From NCBI RefSeq assembly GCF_001010355.1, contig NZ_JPLA01000025.1:1-64000 (forward strand): DNA of 64,000 nt. The letters are read 5' to 3'. The notes beneath the pieces are model-generated. The model ran no database searches, was not told where the DNA came from, and worked only from the letters and a program-made list of their open reading frames with translations. The DNA comes from Dyella japonica DSM 16301 (GTDB taxonomy: Bacteria > Pseudomonadota > Gammaproteobacteria > Xanthomonadales > Rhodanobacteraceae). Below, in pieces: positions 34,530 to 41,618 of this stretch (position 1 is the stretch's first letter; each line of letters begins with the position of its first letter). The position numbers and the translations under genes were made by a program.

Positions 34530-35276
34530 CTAGTCCACGTCGGTGACGATGCCCGCCGAGATCCAGCTGGCCAGCAGCTCGCCAGCCCGGGCGATGCCGG
34601 CCTCTTCGCCGAGGCGCGCCACCAGGGCATCGCAGAGCGCGCTGAAGCGCGGGTCATCGCGCAGCGAGAGCAGGGCTTCGTGCTCGATCGCATCGATCGG
34701 CTTCAGCTGGCACGTATAGCCCTGCCGCCAGGTCACGACACCGCCAGGTGTGGCCAGCATTTCGCTCTCAGGCACCTCGGTCTGTTGCTGCAACGCGGAC
34801 CACAGGTCGGAGGCATTGGTCGTCACCGATCGCTGCCGCAGGCTCGGCGCGAGCTGGAGGCGCGCGATGTCCCAATCGATCTCGGCCAGACGATCGCTGG
34901 CCAGCATCGTTGCATCCGGCGCCACGAAGGACTCGGACAAGGACCATTCGATCCAGGCCAGCTCGTGCACGTCGGGGTTGTCCGGCAGCATGTGGCTCAG
35001 CGTGGCTTCGAAGTCGGCGCCATAGGCATCCAGCGTCCAGCCATGCGGGGGCCGGCTGTCGATATGGCGGATGGCCGCTTCAAGAAACAGGCTCGAACCC
35101 AGCCATGCGTGCAGCTGCGGATAGCTCGCTTCCAGCACGCCCACCAGCTGGGCGCGGTAGTTGTTCTGATACACCGTCATGCCCATGCCCGCGCGGGGAT
35201 CGAGGCGCCGCGCCGCCTCGGGCGAGGCATGCGTCAGCCAGACGCGAAAATCGCGCTGCAGCTCGGCGAGCGTCAT
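34530..35276 (-). CDS. bufC: DUF2063 partner protein (BufC/HvfC-like)
   Basis: A 248-residue cytoplasmic protein of the DUF2063 family, the partner of MNIO enzymes in bufferin and 3-thiaglutamate-type pathways. Typical N-terminus: LAELQRDFRVWLTHA, then YQNNYRAQLVGVLEASYPQLHAWLG. It is thought to hold the precursor peptide for the MNIO. The ATG overlaps the stop of the MNIO gene by four bases (ATGA), so the two are translated in coupled fashion. Last gene of the operon. Confidence 0.9.
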   Translation of the reverse strand: MTLAELQRDFRVWLTHASPEAARRLDPRAGMGMTVYQNNYRAQLVGVLEASYPQLHAWLGSSLFLEAAIRHIDSRPPHGWTLDAYGADFEATLSHMLPDNPDVHELAWIEWSLSESFVAPDATMLASDRLAEIDWDIARLQLAPSLRQRSVTTNASDLWSALQQQTEVPESEMLATPGGVVTWRQGYTCQLKPIDAIEHEALLSLRDDPRFSALCDALVARLGEEAGIARAGELLASWISAGIVTDVD

Positions 35277-36118
35277 GCGGCCTCCCGCAGGTCATGGGCG
35301 CGCTCACTGATGCATCGTGCAATCGCCAGTTCGTCCAGCAGTTCGGCCAGGGGCGGAATCGCATCGTCGCGTTCGATCATGCTGGCGACTGGACCGAGCA
35401 GCGACATCGCCTGCGCATAGAGCGACCAGACGTCGTCGCACACGGGCTGGTCGTGCGTGTCGATCAGCAGGTCGGTGACTTCGGTGTGGCCGGCCAGGTG
35501 AATCTGACGAACGCGTTCGGCGGGCAGCCCACGCAGGAACGCTTGCGCGTCCAGCCCGTGGTTGCGCGAGCTCACGTACACGTTGTTGACGTCCAGCAGC
35601 AGGCCGCAGCCAGTGCGACGCGACATCGCGGCGAGGAACTCCCATTCGGTCATGTCCGCATCGGCAAATGCCACATAGCTGGACGGGTTCTCGAACAGCA
35701 TCGAGCGGCCCAGCGCCTCTTGCGCTATGTCGATATGGCGGCAGACCAGGTCGAGTGCTTCCCTCGTATACGGCAGCGGCAGCAGGTCGTGCGAGTTGAA
35801 GCCGGCCACGCGCGACCAGCTCAGATGATCGGACACGAACAGCGGCTGGATCTCGTCGACCAGGGCGCGCAACCGGCGCAGATAGGCATGATCGAGCCCG
35901 TCGGCCGAACCGATCGACATCGACACGCCGTGCAGGGCCACCGGATGACGCTCGCGCACCTGGCGCAGGATGTGGCGCGGCTGGCCGCCATCGACCATGA
36001 AGTTCTCGGAGATCACCTCGACAAAATCGACCGGCACGTCGGTCTCGAGAAAGTCGCGGTAGTGCTCTTTGCGCAGGCCCAGGCCGAAGCCCGCAAAGGT
36101 CGGAGGTGGCGTGAACAT
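35273..36118 (-). CDS. bufB: MNIO family di/tri-iron oxidase (DUF692, BufB-like)
   Basis: A 281-residue TIM-barrel enzyme of the multinuclear non-haem iron-dependent oxidase family (MbnB/DUF692). Motifs include FVEVISENFMVDGGQP, HGVSMSIGS, DHLSW, MLFENPSSY, LLLDVNNVYVSSRNHG and IHLAGHTE, which give the His/Asp/Glu/Asn metal ligands. Such enzymes convert precursor cysteines to thiooxazole-type heterocycles. AAGGA precedes the ATG at 36118. The Cys-rich precursor gene lies 62 bases upstream, with a hairpin between. Confidence 0.93.
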   Translation of the reverse strand: MFTPPPTFAGFGLGLRKEHYRDFLETDVPVDFVEVISENFMVDGGQPRHILRQVRERHPVALHGVSMSIGSADGLDHAYLRRLRALVDEIQPLFVSDHLSWSRVAGFNSHDLLPLPYTREALDLVCRHIDIAQEALGRSMLFENPSSYVAFADADMTEWEFLAAMSRRTGCGLLLDVNNVYVSSRNHGLDAQAFLRGLPAERVRQIHLAGHTEVTDLLIDTHDQPVCDDVWSLYAQAMSLLGPVASMIERDDAIPPLAELLDELAIARCISERAHDLREAA

Positions 36119-36145
36119 GGCGTGGTCCTTGAGCAGAGAAAGATA

Positions 36146-36173
36146 GCGGGGCCTGCACCATGCAGAGCCCCGC
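36146..36173 (-). terminator. Intra-operon hairpin after precursor gene
   Basis: On the minus strand gcggggctctgca can fold onto tgcaggccccgc with one bulge, followed by the pyrimidine-rich TATCTTTCTCTG. It lies seven bases after the stop of the precursor gene and 28 before the MNIO gene. A leaky terminator or RNA-processing stem here would favour precursor over enzyme. Confidence 0.6.
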
Positions 36174-36180
36174 GGGCGGC

Positions 36181-36462
36181 TTACTTCGGTTCGGTGAGCG
36201 TGCCGCCTTCGGCGACGCAGGCGCTCTTGGTCTTCACCACGACGCCCTGGCCCTTGCAGCTGTTGAGGCCTTTGCAATCGTTCTTGGCGGTGGCGCACAG
36301 GCTGGTGCCCTTGCAGGTGTTGACGCCGTAGCAACGCACGGGCTCTTCCTTGGCGCCGGCCTGGTCGGCCGCGCGCACGGGCGAGGCGATCGAGGCGACC
36401 GCGAGGGCGACGAGGGCGGCGGCGGAGGCGAAGCTGGTGCGCTTGATGGTGGCGGTAGTCAT
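36181..36462 (-). CDS. bufA2: Cys-rich bufferin-like precursor (BufA2 type)
   Basis: A 93-residue exported Cys-rich peptide. The signal peptide runs to about residue 31 (SPVRA). The mature part has six Cys in a spaced pattern: RCYGVNTCKGTSLCATAKND, CKGLNSCKGQG, then a C-terminal SACVAEGGT. The repeated CKG and CYGVN elements match BufA2-type bufferins, which are Cys-modified by the MNIO and bind copper in the periplasm. It is immediately upstream of the MNIO gene. Confidence 0.85.
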   Translation of the reverse strand: MTTATIKRTSFASAAALVALAVASIASPVRAADQAGAKEEPVRCYGVNTCKGTSLCATAKNDCKGLNSCKGQGVVVKTKSACVAEGGTLTEPK

Positions 36463-36505
36463 GCTGGATTCCTTGAGAAGTGACGTTGGTTGGGAGGTGA
36501 TGTGC

Positions 36506-37288
36506 TTAGTGCACGCTGGTGGCGGCTTCCTCGATCACCTTCGCCACCGCTTCGGGCTGCGAGATGTAGACGAGGTGGCTGGCCTTGATCTCGGTGACCT
36601 TGGAGCCGGCGCGCTGGTACATCCAGCGCTGCAGGTCGGGGCTGAGCGCGTGGTCTTCGGTGGTGACCACGGCCCAGCTGGGCTTGCTGTGCCAGGCGGC
36701 CGACGACACCGTGGCGTTGAACGCGGCGGAGGTGGCCTGTGCCTGCGACACGGCAAAGAAGTTGGTGCGGTTCGGCGTGAGGTCGGCGGCGAAATCGGCG
36801 GCGAACTTCGACGGCTCCACATACAGATGGCCATCTCGGGTGGCGACGATGTCGTTGCTCGGCGAAGGCATCGAGCCGACCAGCTGGCTCAGGCTCTCGC
36901 CTTCGCTCGGCTGCACGCCGGCCACATAGACCAGGGCCTTCACCTTGTCGCGATTGCCGGCCACGGTGATCACGGCGCCGCCGTAGCTGTGACCGACCAG
37001 CACCACGGGACCGTCCTGTTGGCGGATCAGCTCGCGGGTCAGGTCGATATCGTCGGCCAGCGTTTCGATGCGCGGCTGCTCCACGGTGACGTGGTAACCC
37101 TTGTGGATCAGGATGTCGTGCACGACGCGCCAGCCGGAACCGTCGACGAAGGCGCCGGGCACGATCACGATGTTCTTGACGCCGGCGGGAACGGAGGTCG
37201 GCGTCGGTGCGGCTTTGGGTGCCTCGTCGGCGAGGGCGGGGCCCATCGATGCCATCAGGGCGATGGTGAGGCTCAGCAGGGTACGCAT
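36506..37288 (-). CDS. Exported alpha/beta hydrolase
   Basis: A 260-residue alpha/beta-hydrolase fold protein with a signal peptide (residues 1-21). Oxyanion/N-terminal motif NIVIVPGAFVDGSGWRVV and nucleophile elbow VGHSYGGAVI (Ser in GHSYGG) are present, with His near the C-terminus (ASHLVYISQP) and an acid at about EDHAL. It resembles EstC/MenH-like esterases. It lies inside the bufferin operon, between DoxX (51-base gap) and the BufA2 precursor (43-base gap), which is not a usual member. Confidence 0.85.
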   Translation of the reverse strand: MRTLLSLTIALMASMGPALADEAPKAAPTPTSVPAGVKNIVIVPGAFVDGSGWRVVHDILIHKGYHVTVEQPRIETLADDIDLTRELIRQQDGPVVLVGHSYGGAVITVAGNRDKVKALVYVAGVQPSEGESLSQLVGSMPSPSNDIVATRDGHLYVEPSKFAADFAADLTPNRTNFFAVSQAQATSAAFNATVSSAAWHSKPSWAVVTTEDHALSPDLQRWMYQRAGSKVTEIKASHLVYISQPEAVAKVIEEAATSVH

Positions 37289-37339
37289 GGGTGTGTCCTT
37301 TCGGTATTCAGGGATGAGTGAGTGGTGGAGTCGTGGTGT

Positions 37340-37804
37340 TCAGTGCGGCGTGCGACGCTGGCGCAAGAGCTGGTCGAGCGACCACTTGCCACCACCGCGC
37401 ACCGCCAGCGGCAGCAGCAGCGCTGCCCAGCTCAGATGCGTCGGCCATGCGTCCGGGTAGACGAAGAGTTCGATCACCGTGGTCATGCCCAGCAGCGCCA
37501 GGGCGGAGATCCGCGTGGACAAGCCCAGCACCAGCAGCAGTGGGAACAGATGTTCCGCACCCGTGGCCAGGCGGGCGGCCCAGTCGGACGGGATCAGCGG
37601 CAGGCGGTATTCGGAGGCGAACAAGTCGTACGTCGAGGGCTTGATCGAGAGAAAACCCTCGACCTTGGTGCGTCCCGACTGGAAGAACACCGCCGCAATG
37701 CCCAGGCGCGCCACCAGCAACAGCAGGGCATCGGGCAGCAGAGGCGAGCGACGCGGGGCGACCAGGGTCCTCGGCGACTGCGCGACGACCTGCGTGCTGA
37801 TCAC
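37340..37804 (-). CDS. bufD: DoxX-family membrane protein (BufD-like)
   Basis: A 154-residue inner-membrane protein with about four TM helices ([41 protein letters not shown], and others), typical of DoxX. DoxX proteins commonly end bufferin operons and may serve electron transfer or redox recycling. A GTG start at 37804 overlaps the stop of the upstream precursor gene (GTGA), which decides the start over the 57 codons of open frame before it. Confidence 0.8.
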   Translation of the reverse strand: MISTQVVAQSPRTLVAPRRSPLLPDALLLLVARLGIAAVFFQSGRTKVEGFLSIKPSTYDLFASEYRLPLIPSDWAARLATGAEHLFPLLLVLGLSTRISALALLGMTTVIELFVYPDAWPTHLSWAALLLPLAVRGGGKWSLDQLLRQRRTPH

Positions 37805-38076
37805 GACTTGGCCTCGAGCGTGCCATGCCCTTTGGGCGTCTTGATGGTGGTGCAGGTGCCTTTGTCGACCAGCACCCAGGCGTTGCCCTGGTAGTCGGCC
37901 TTGGACGTGCCGGCGCAGCTGGTGCCTGGACCGGCTGCGCAATCGTTCTTGCCGGCGAGCGCGACGCCGTAGCACTTTTCCATGGGCTTCTTGGCGTCCT
38001 CGGCGTGGCCGCTCACGGCGAACGCGGCGAGGCTGAGGGCAAAGGTGGCGGCGAGGGTGGCGCGTGTGCGATTCAT
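37801..38076 (-). CDS. bufA1: DUF2282 bufferin precursor (BufA1 type)
   Basis: A 91-residue exported protein of the DUF2282 family. After a signal peptide (to about residue 25) comes the family signature [20 protein letters not shown] and [15 protein letters not shown], then VDKGTC. Four Cys occur in the BufA1 pattern that the MNIO modifies. It is the first precursor in the operon, with AAGGAGATCCTCC before the ATG, 32 bases after the Ohr gene. Confidence 0.9.
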   Translation of the reverse strand: MNRTRATLAATFALSLAAFAVSGHAEDAKKPMEKCYGVALAGKNDCAAGPGTSCAGTSKADYQGNAWVLVDKGTCTTIKTPKGHGTLEAKS

Positions 38077-38108
38077 CGGAGGATCTCCTTGGGTTCGATG
38101 GCTGGGGC

Positions 38109-38522
38109 TCAGACGAGCGAGATCACGACGTCGATGTTTCCGCGCGTTGCCTTGGAGTACGGACAGGTCTGGTGCGCGGCGTCGATCAGCTGCTGCGCAA
38201 CGTCACGGTCCAGGCCCGGCAGCGACACGTTCAGACGTGCCTGCAGCGCATAGCCATCGCTGCCCTGCGTCAGATCCACTTCGGTGGAGACGCTGGTGTC
38301 GGCCGGCAGGACGATCTTGCTGGCGCGGGCGGCCAGACCCATCGCGCCGATGAAGCAGGCCGACCAGCCCGCGCCGAACAACTGTTCCGGATTGGTGCCG
38401 GCCTTGCCCGAACCCGGGGGCGACAGCTTGATGTCGAGCTGGCCGTCGCTGCTGCGCGACTGGCCGTCGCGGCCGCCGGTGGTGGTGGTCTTGCCGGTGT
38501 AGAGGACGTTGCGGTCTGACAT
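38109..38522 (-). CDS. ohr: Organic hydroperoxide resistance protein (Ohr)
   Basis: A 137-residue OsmC/Ohr-family thiol peroxidase, cytoplasmic. The two redox cysteines are in [13 protein letters not shown] and AHQTCPYSK, and the opening [24 protein letters not shown] is Ohr-like. It reduces organic hydroperoxides with lipoyl or similar thiols. It heads the bufferin operon here and is divergent from the redoxin/two-component operon. No OhrR regulator is adjacent. Confidence 0.9.
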   Translation of the reverse strand: MSDRNVLYTGKTTTTGGRDGQSRSSDGQLDIKLSPPGSGKAGTNPEQLFGAGWSACFIGAMGLAARASKIVLPADTSVSTEVDLTQGSDGYALQARLNVSLPGLDRDVAQQLIDAAHQTCPYSKATRGNIDVVISLV

Positions 38523-38654
38523 GGGAGGATCTCCTTGGCGTGGTTTGCTTGGCATGGCTGTCGATCAGCCGGTGTGGCCATGAAACCGTCGCCGCGTATC
38601 CCCGATGTGTCGCGCTCACCGTCGAATGGCATCGAAATGTGTAACGGCGCCCCA

Positions 38655-38760
38655 CCGATACATTCCGATACAAACCAGCCCCAGCCAGGCCTCCTGCGGG
38701 CTGGCGGGGCAGATACAAAGCGATACAAAAAGCCGCCGCGGGCGACATCTCCGATACAAA
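38655..38760. promoter_or_regulatory. Five GATACA direct repeats in divergent promoter
   Basis: The motif GATACAWW occurs at 38657, 38667, 38712, 38722 and 38753, all on the plus strand. The first two and the next two are each spaced exactly 10 bases (one helix turn), as for OmpR/PhoB-type dimer sites. The array lies between the Ohr-bufferin operon and the redoxin-response regulator-kinase operon, 69-174 bases before the redoxin ATG. It could bind the regulator encoded at 39407. Confidence 0.7.
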
Positions 38761-38828
38761 CCGGGCTGTTCTCATAGGCATCAAGCTGGCGCGTGCGCCG
38801 TCCCTGATGTCCTTAGGAGTACCCTTCC

Positions 38829-39371
38829 ATGAAACTTCTGCGTTATGCCGTTGCTGCCGCGGCTTTCGGTGCAGCCCTGGTTGCCGCGTGGCCTGGCGTG
38901 TCGAATATCGCCAATGCACAGACACCCACGGCGAATACCTCGGCCCCGGATTTCGCCGGCGCCAATCAATGGTTCAACTCATCGCCGCTGACCATGCAGT
39001 CGCTGCGTGGCAAGGTGGTGCTGGTGGAGTTCTGGACGCGCGAATGCATCAACTGCGTGCACGTGCTGCCGCATACCAAGACGCTGTACGACCGCTACGC
39101 CGCCGACGGCCTGGTGGTGGTGGGCGTGCACACGCCCGAGTACGACGAGGAACGCGACGCCCACGCCTTGAAGGACGCCATCGGCGCACTCGATATCAAG
39201 TATCCGGTGGCGATGGACAACGACTACCGGATCTGGAACGCCTGGGGCAATCGTTACTGGCCGGCGATCTACCTGATCGACCGCGACGGCCACGTGGTCT
39301 ATCGCCACGTGGGCGAAGGCGATTACGATCGCACCGAGGAACGTATCCGCCAGCTGCTCGGCAAGGCGTAA
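38829..39371 (+). CDS. Exported thioredoxin-fold redoxin (DipZ/TlpA-like)
   Basis: A 180-residue exported protein: signal peptide to about residue 30, then a thioredoxin fold. The active site is EFWTRECINCVHVLP, a CxxC (CINC) typical of the C-terminal domain of DipZ. Conserved cis-Pro region is RYWPAIYLID. It probably reduces periplasmic disulfides. It is the first gene of a plus-strand operon with a response regulator and histidine kinase, divergent from the Ohr-bufferin operon. Confidence 0.88.
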   Translation: MKLLRYAVAAAAFGAALVAAWPGVSNIANAQTPTANTSAPDFAGANQWFNSSPLTMQSLRGKVVLVEFWTRECINCVHVLPHTKTLYDRYAADGLVVVGVHTPEYDEERDAHALKDAIGALDIKYPVAMDNDYRIWNAWGNRYWPAIYLIDRDGHVVYRHVGEGDYDRTEERIRQLLGKA

Positions 39372-39406
39372 GGCAGGCGATACGGCGTCAGATCATGGGA
39401 GACAGC

Positions 39407-40147
39407 ATGGAACACATCGACCAGGTCCTGGTCGTCGATGACGATCACGGCATCCGCACCGGCATCGTGGACTACCTGCGCAAGAATGGCTTGCGCGCCA
39501 CCGGTGCCGCCGATGGCCGCGAGATGTTCGCGCAGCTGGACACCTCGGCGTTCGATCTGGTCGTGCTCGACATCATGATGCCGGGCGACGATGGGCTGGT
39601 GCTGTGCCGCAACCTGCGCGGCGGCAAGCACAAGCATGTGCCGGTGGTGCTGCTGACTGCGCGCGATGATGAAACCGATCGCATCATCGGCCTGGAGATG
39701 GGCGCGGACGATTACGTCACCAAGCCGTTCTCGCCGCGCGAACTGCTGGCGCGCATCAAGGCGGTGATCCGCCGCACGCGCATGCTGCCGCCCAACTTGC
39801 GCGCGACCGAGAGCAGCGACAGCATCGCGTTCGGACGCTGGCGCCTGGACACCACGGCGCGCCATCTGCTCGACGAGAACGGCACGGTGGTGTCGCTCAG
39901 TGGCGCGGAATTCCGGCTGCTGCGCGTGTTTCTCGATCATCCGCAGCGTGTGCTGTCGCGCGACCAGCTGCTCAACCTCACCCAGGGCCGGGACGCGGAG
40001 CTGTTCGACCGCTCCATCGACCTGCTGGTGAGCCGCCTGCGCCAGCGCCTGCAGGACGGCGCCCGTGACCAGACCTATATCAAGACCGTGCGCAGCGAGG
40101 GCTATGTGTTCTCCATGCCGGTGATCCTCAACGGTCAGGAACCATGA
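39407..40147 (+). CDS. OmpR-family response regulator
   Basis: A 246-residue regulator. The receiver has DDDHGI near the N-terminus, the phospho-acceptor Asp55 in VVLDIMMPGDDG and a KPF motif. The C-terminal winged helix is of the OmpR/PhoB type (SLSGAEFRLLRVFLDHP, RSIDLLVSRLRQRL, YIKTVRSEGYVF). ATG at 39407 is preferred because GGGAG is seven bases upstream; an in-frame ATG at 39395 is possible. The stop overlaps the next kinase ATG by four bases. Confidence 0.92.
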   Translation: MEHIDQVLVVDDDHGIRTGIVDYLRKNGLRATGAADGREMFAQLDTSAFDLVVLDIMMPGDDGLVLCRNLRGGKHKHVPVVLLTARDDETDRIIGLEMGADDYVTKPFSPRELLARIKAVIRRTRMLPPNLRATESSDSIAFGRWRLDTTARHLLDENGTVVSLSGAEFRLLRVFLDHPQRVLSRDQLLNLTQGRDAELFDRSIDLLVSRLRQRLQDGARDQTYIKTVRSEGYVFSMPVILNGQEP

Positions 40148-41463
40148 GCGCCGAGCCGGTGATCGAGCCGCGCCGCTGGCTGCCGCGCAGCATGGCGTCG
40201 CGGATCTACCTGATCATCTTCGCCGGCTTGATGCTGGCGCAGGGCTTGTCGTTCGCGCTGCTCTATATGGAGCGCATGCAGAGCGCGACCGCGGTGATGT
40301 TCAACACGCTGGAGCACGACGTCGGCACCTCGGTGGCGGTGATCGACCGCCTGCCGGCAACGGAGCGATCGCGCTGGCTCAACCGGCTGGAGCGCGACAA
40401 CTACTTCTACATCCTCGGTCCGGGTGAGCCCGGCAAGCAGCTCGCCACGCAGCGCTCCGCCTACGTGACGGACCTGATCGCCAAGGAGGTCGGGCCCGAC
40501 TTCCATGTGTACGGCAACACCATTTCGAAGACGCCCGAGCGCTACCAGGTGCACTTCACCCTGCACGACGGCTCGCCGCTGACGCTGCAGATCACGCCGT
40601 ACATGAAGCCCGTCGCCAGCTGGCTGCCGTTCGTCTTCATCCTGCAGGTGATCCTGCTGCTGATCTGCACCTGGCTCGCCGTGCGCTTTGCCACGCGTCC
40701 GCTCAGCACGCTCGCTGCAGCAGCGGATGCGATGACGCCCACCGCCGATGGCCCGCGCATGTCGCAGGAAGGGCCGATTGAAGTGGCACGCGCGGCCAAG
40801 GCATTCAACACCATGCAGGACCGCATCGCGCGCCATCTGCAGGAACGCCTGCACATCCTCGCCGCCATCTCGCACGATCTGCAGACGCCGATCACCCGCA
40901 TGCGCCTGCGCGTGGAAGCGCTGGACGAATCGCCGGAACAGCAGCGCATCGTCGACGACCTCAAAGAGCTGGAGCATCTGGTGCGCGAAGGCGTGGCCTA
41001 TGCGCGCAGCGCCCACGGCGGTTCGGAAACGCCCGTGCGGCTGGACCTGGGTGCCTTCGTGGAGAGCCTGGTGTTCGACTATCAGGATATGGGACGGCCG
41101 GTATCGATGACCGCCCAGGTCGCCGCCACCACCACCGTCCGCCCGCAGGCCTTGCGTCGCGTGCTGGCCAACCTGATCGACAACGCGATCAAGTACGGCG
41201 GTTCCGCCGAGGTTGCGGTGCAGGCCGAGGCGTCGGGTGCCTTCAGTGTCACGGTTGCCGACCATGGCCCGGGCATTCCCGAGCACGAACTGGAGCAGGT
41301 GCTGCAGCCGTTCTATCGCCTGGAGTCCTCACGCAATCGCGACACCGGCGGCGCGGGATTGGGCTTGGCCATCGCCGCGCAGCTCATCGCGTCCATTGGT
41401 GGACAGCTGCGGTTAACTAACCAGCAAGGCGGCGGCCTCAAGGCCATCATTACCCTGCCGTGA
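40144..41463 (+). CDS. Two-TM sensor histidine kinase
   Basis: A 439-residue membrane kinase. TM1 is at about 21-43, a periplasmic domain of about 115 residues follows, and TM2 is at about 160-180 before a HAMP domain (VRFATRPLSTLAAAADAM). The HisKA His is in ISHDLQTPITRMRL and the HATPase has NLIDNAIKYGG, DHGPGIP and GGAGLGLAIA. It pairs with the regulator by overlap (ATGA). The periplasmic ligand is unknown; redox or metal is suggested by the operon. Confidence 0.9.
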   Translation: MSAEPVIEPRRWLPRSMASRIYLIIFAGLMLAQGLSFALLYMERMQSATAVMFNTLEHDVGTSVAVIDRLPATERSRWLNRLERDNYFYILGPGEPGKQLATQRSAYVTDLIAKEVGPDFHVYGNTISKTPERYQVHFTLHDGSPLTLQITPYMKPVASWLPFVFILQVILLLICTWLAVRFATRPLSTLAAAADAMTPTADGPRMSQEGPIEVARAAKAFNTMQDRIARHLQERLHILAAISHDLQTPITRMRLRVEALDESPEQQRIVDDLKELEHLVREGVAYARSAHGGSETPVRLDLGAFVESLVFDYQDMGRPVSMTAQVAATTTVRPQALRRVLANLIDNAIKYGGSAEVAVQAEASGAFSVTVADHGPGIPEHELEQVLQPFYRLESSRNRDTGGAGLGLAIAAQLIASIGGQLRLTNQQGGGLKAIITLP

Positions 41464-41618
41464 GTGCAGGTGTTGCGCCGGGCGACGGGCTTTTTTGTCG
41501 GTGCCTACACGCCTCAGGCGATATGAGCATGGGCAAACCCTGAGCTCGGTGGCGGCCATGGGGCATCACTAAGTTCCAAGCCCGCTGCGGCACGGCAGCT
41601 TTTCCTCTACAGGCCCGA

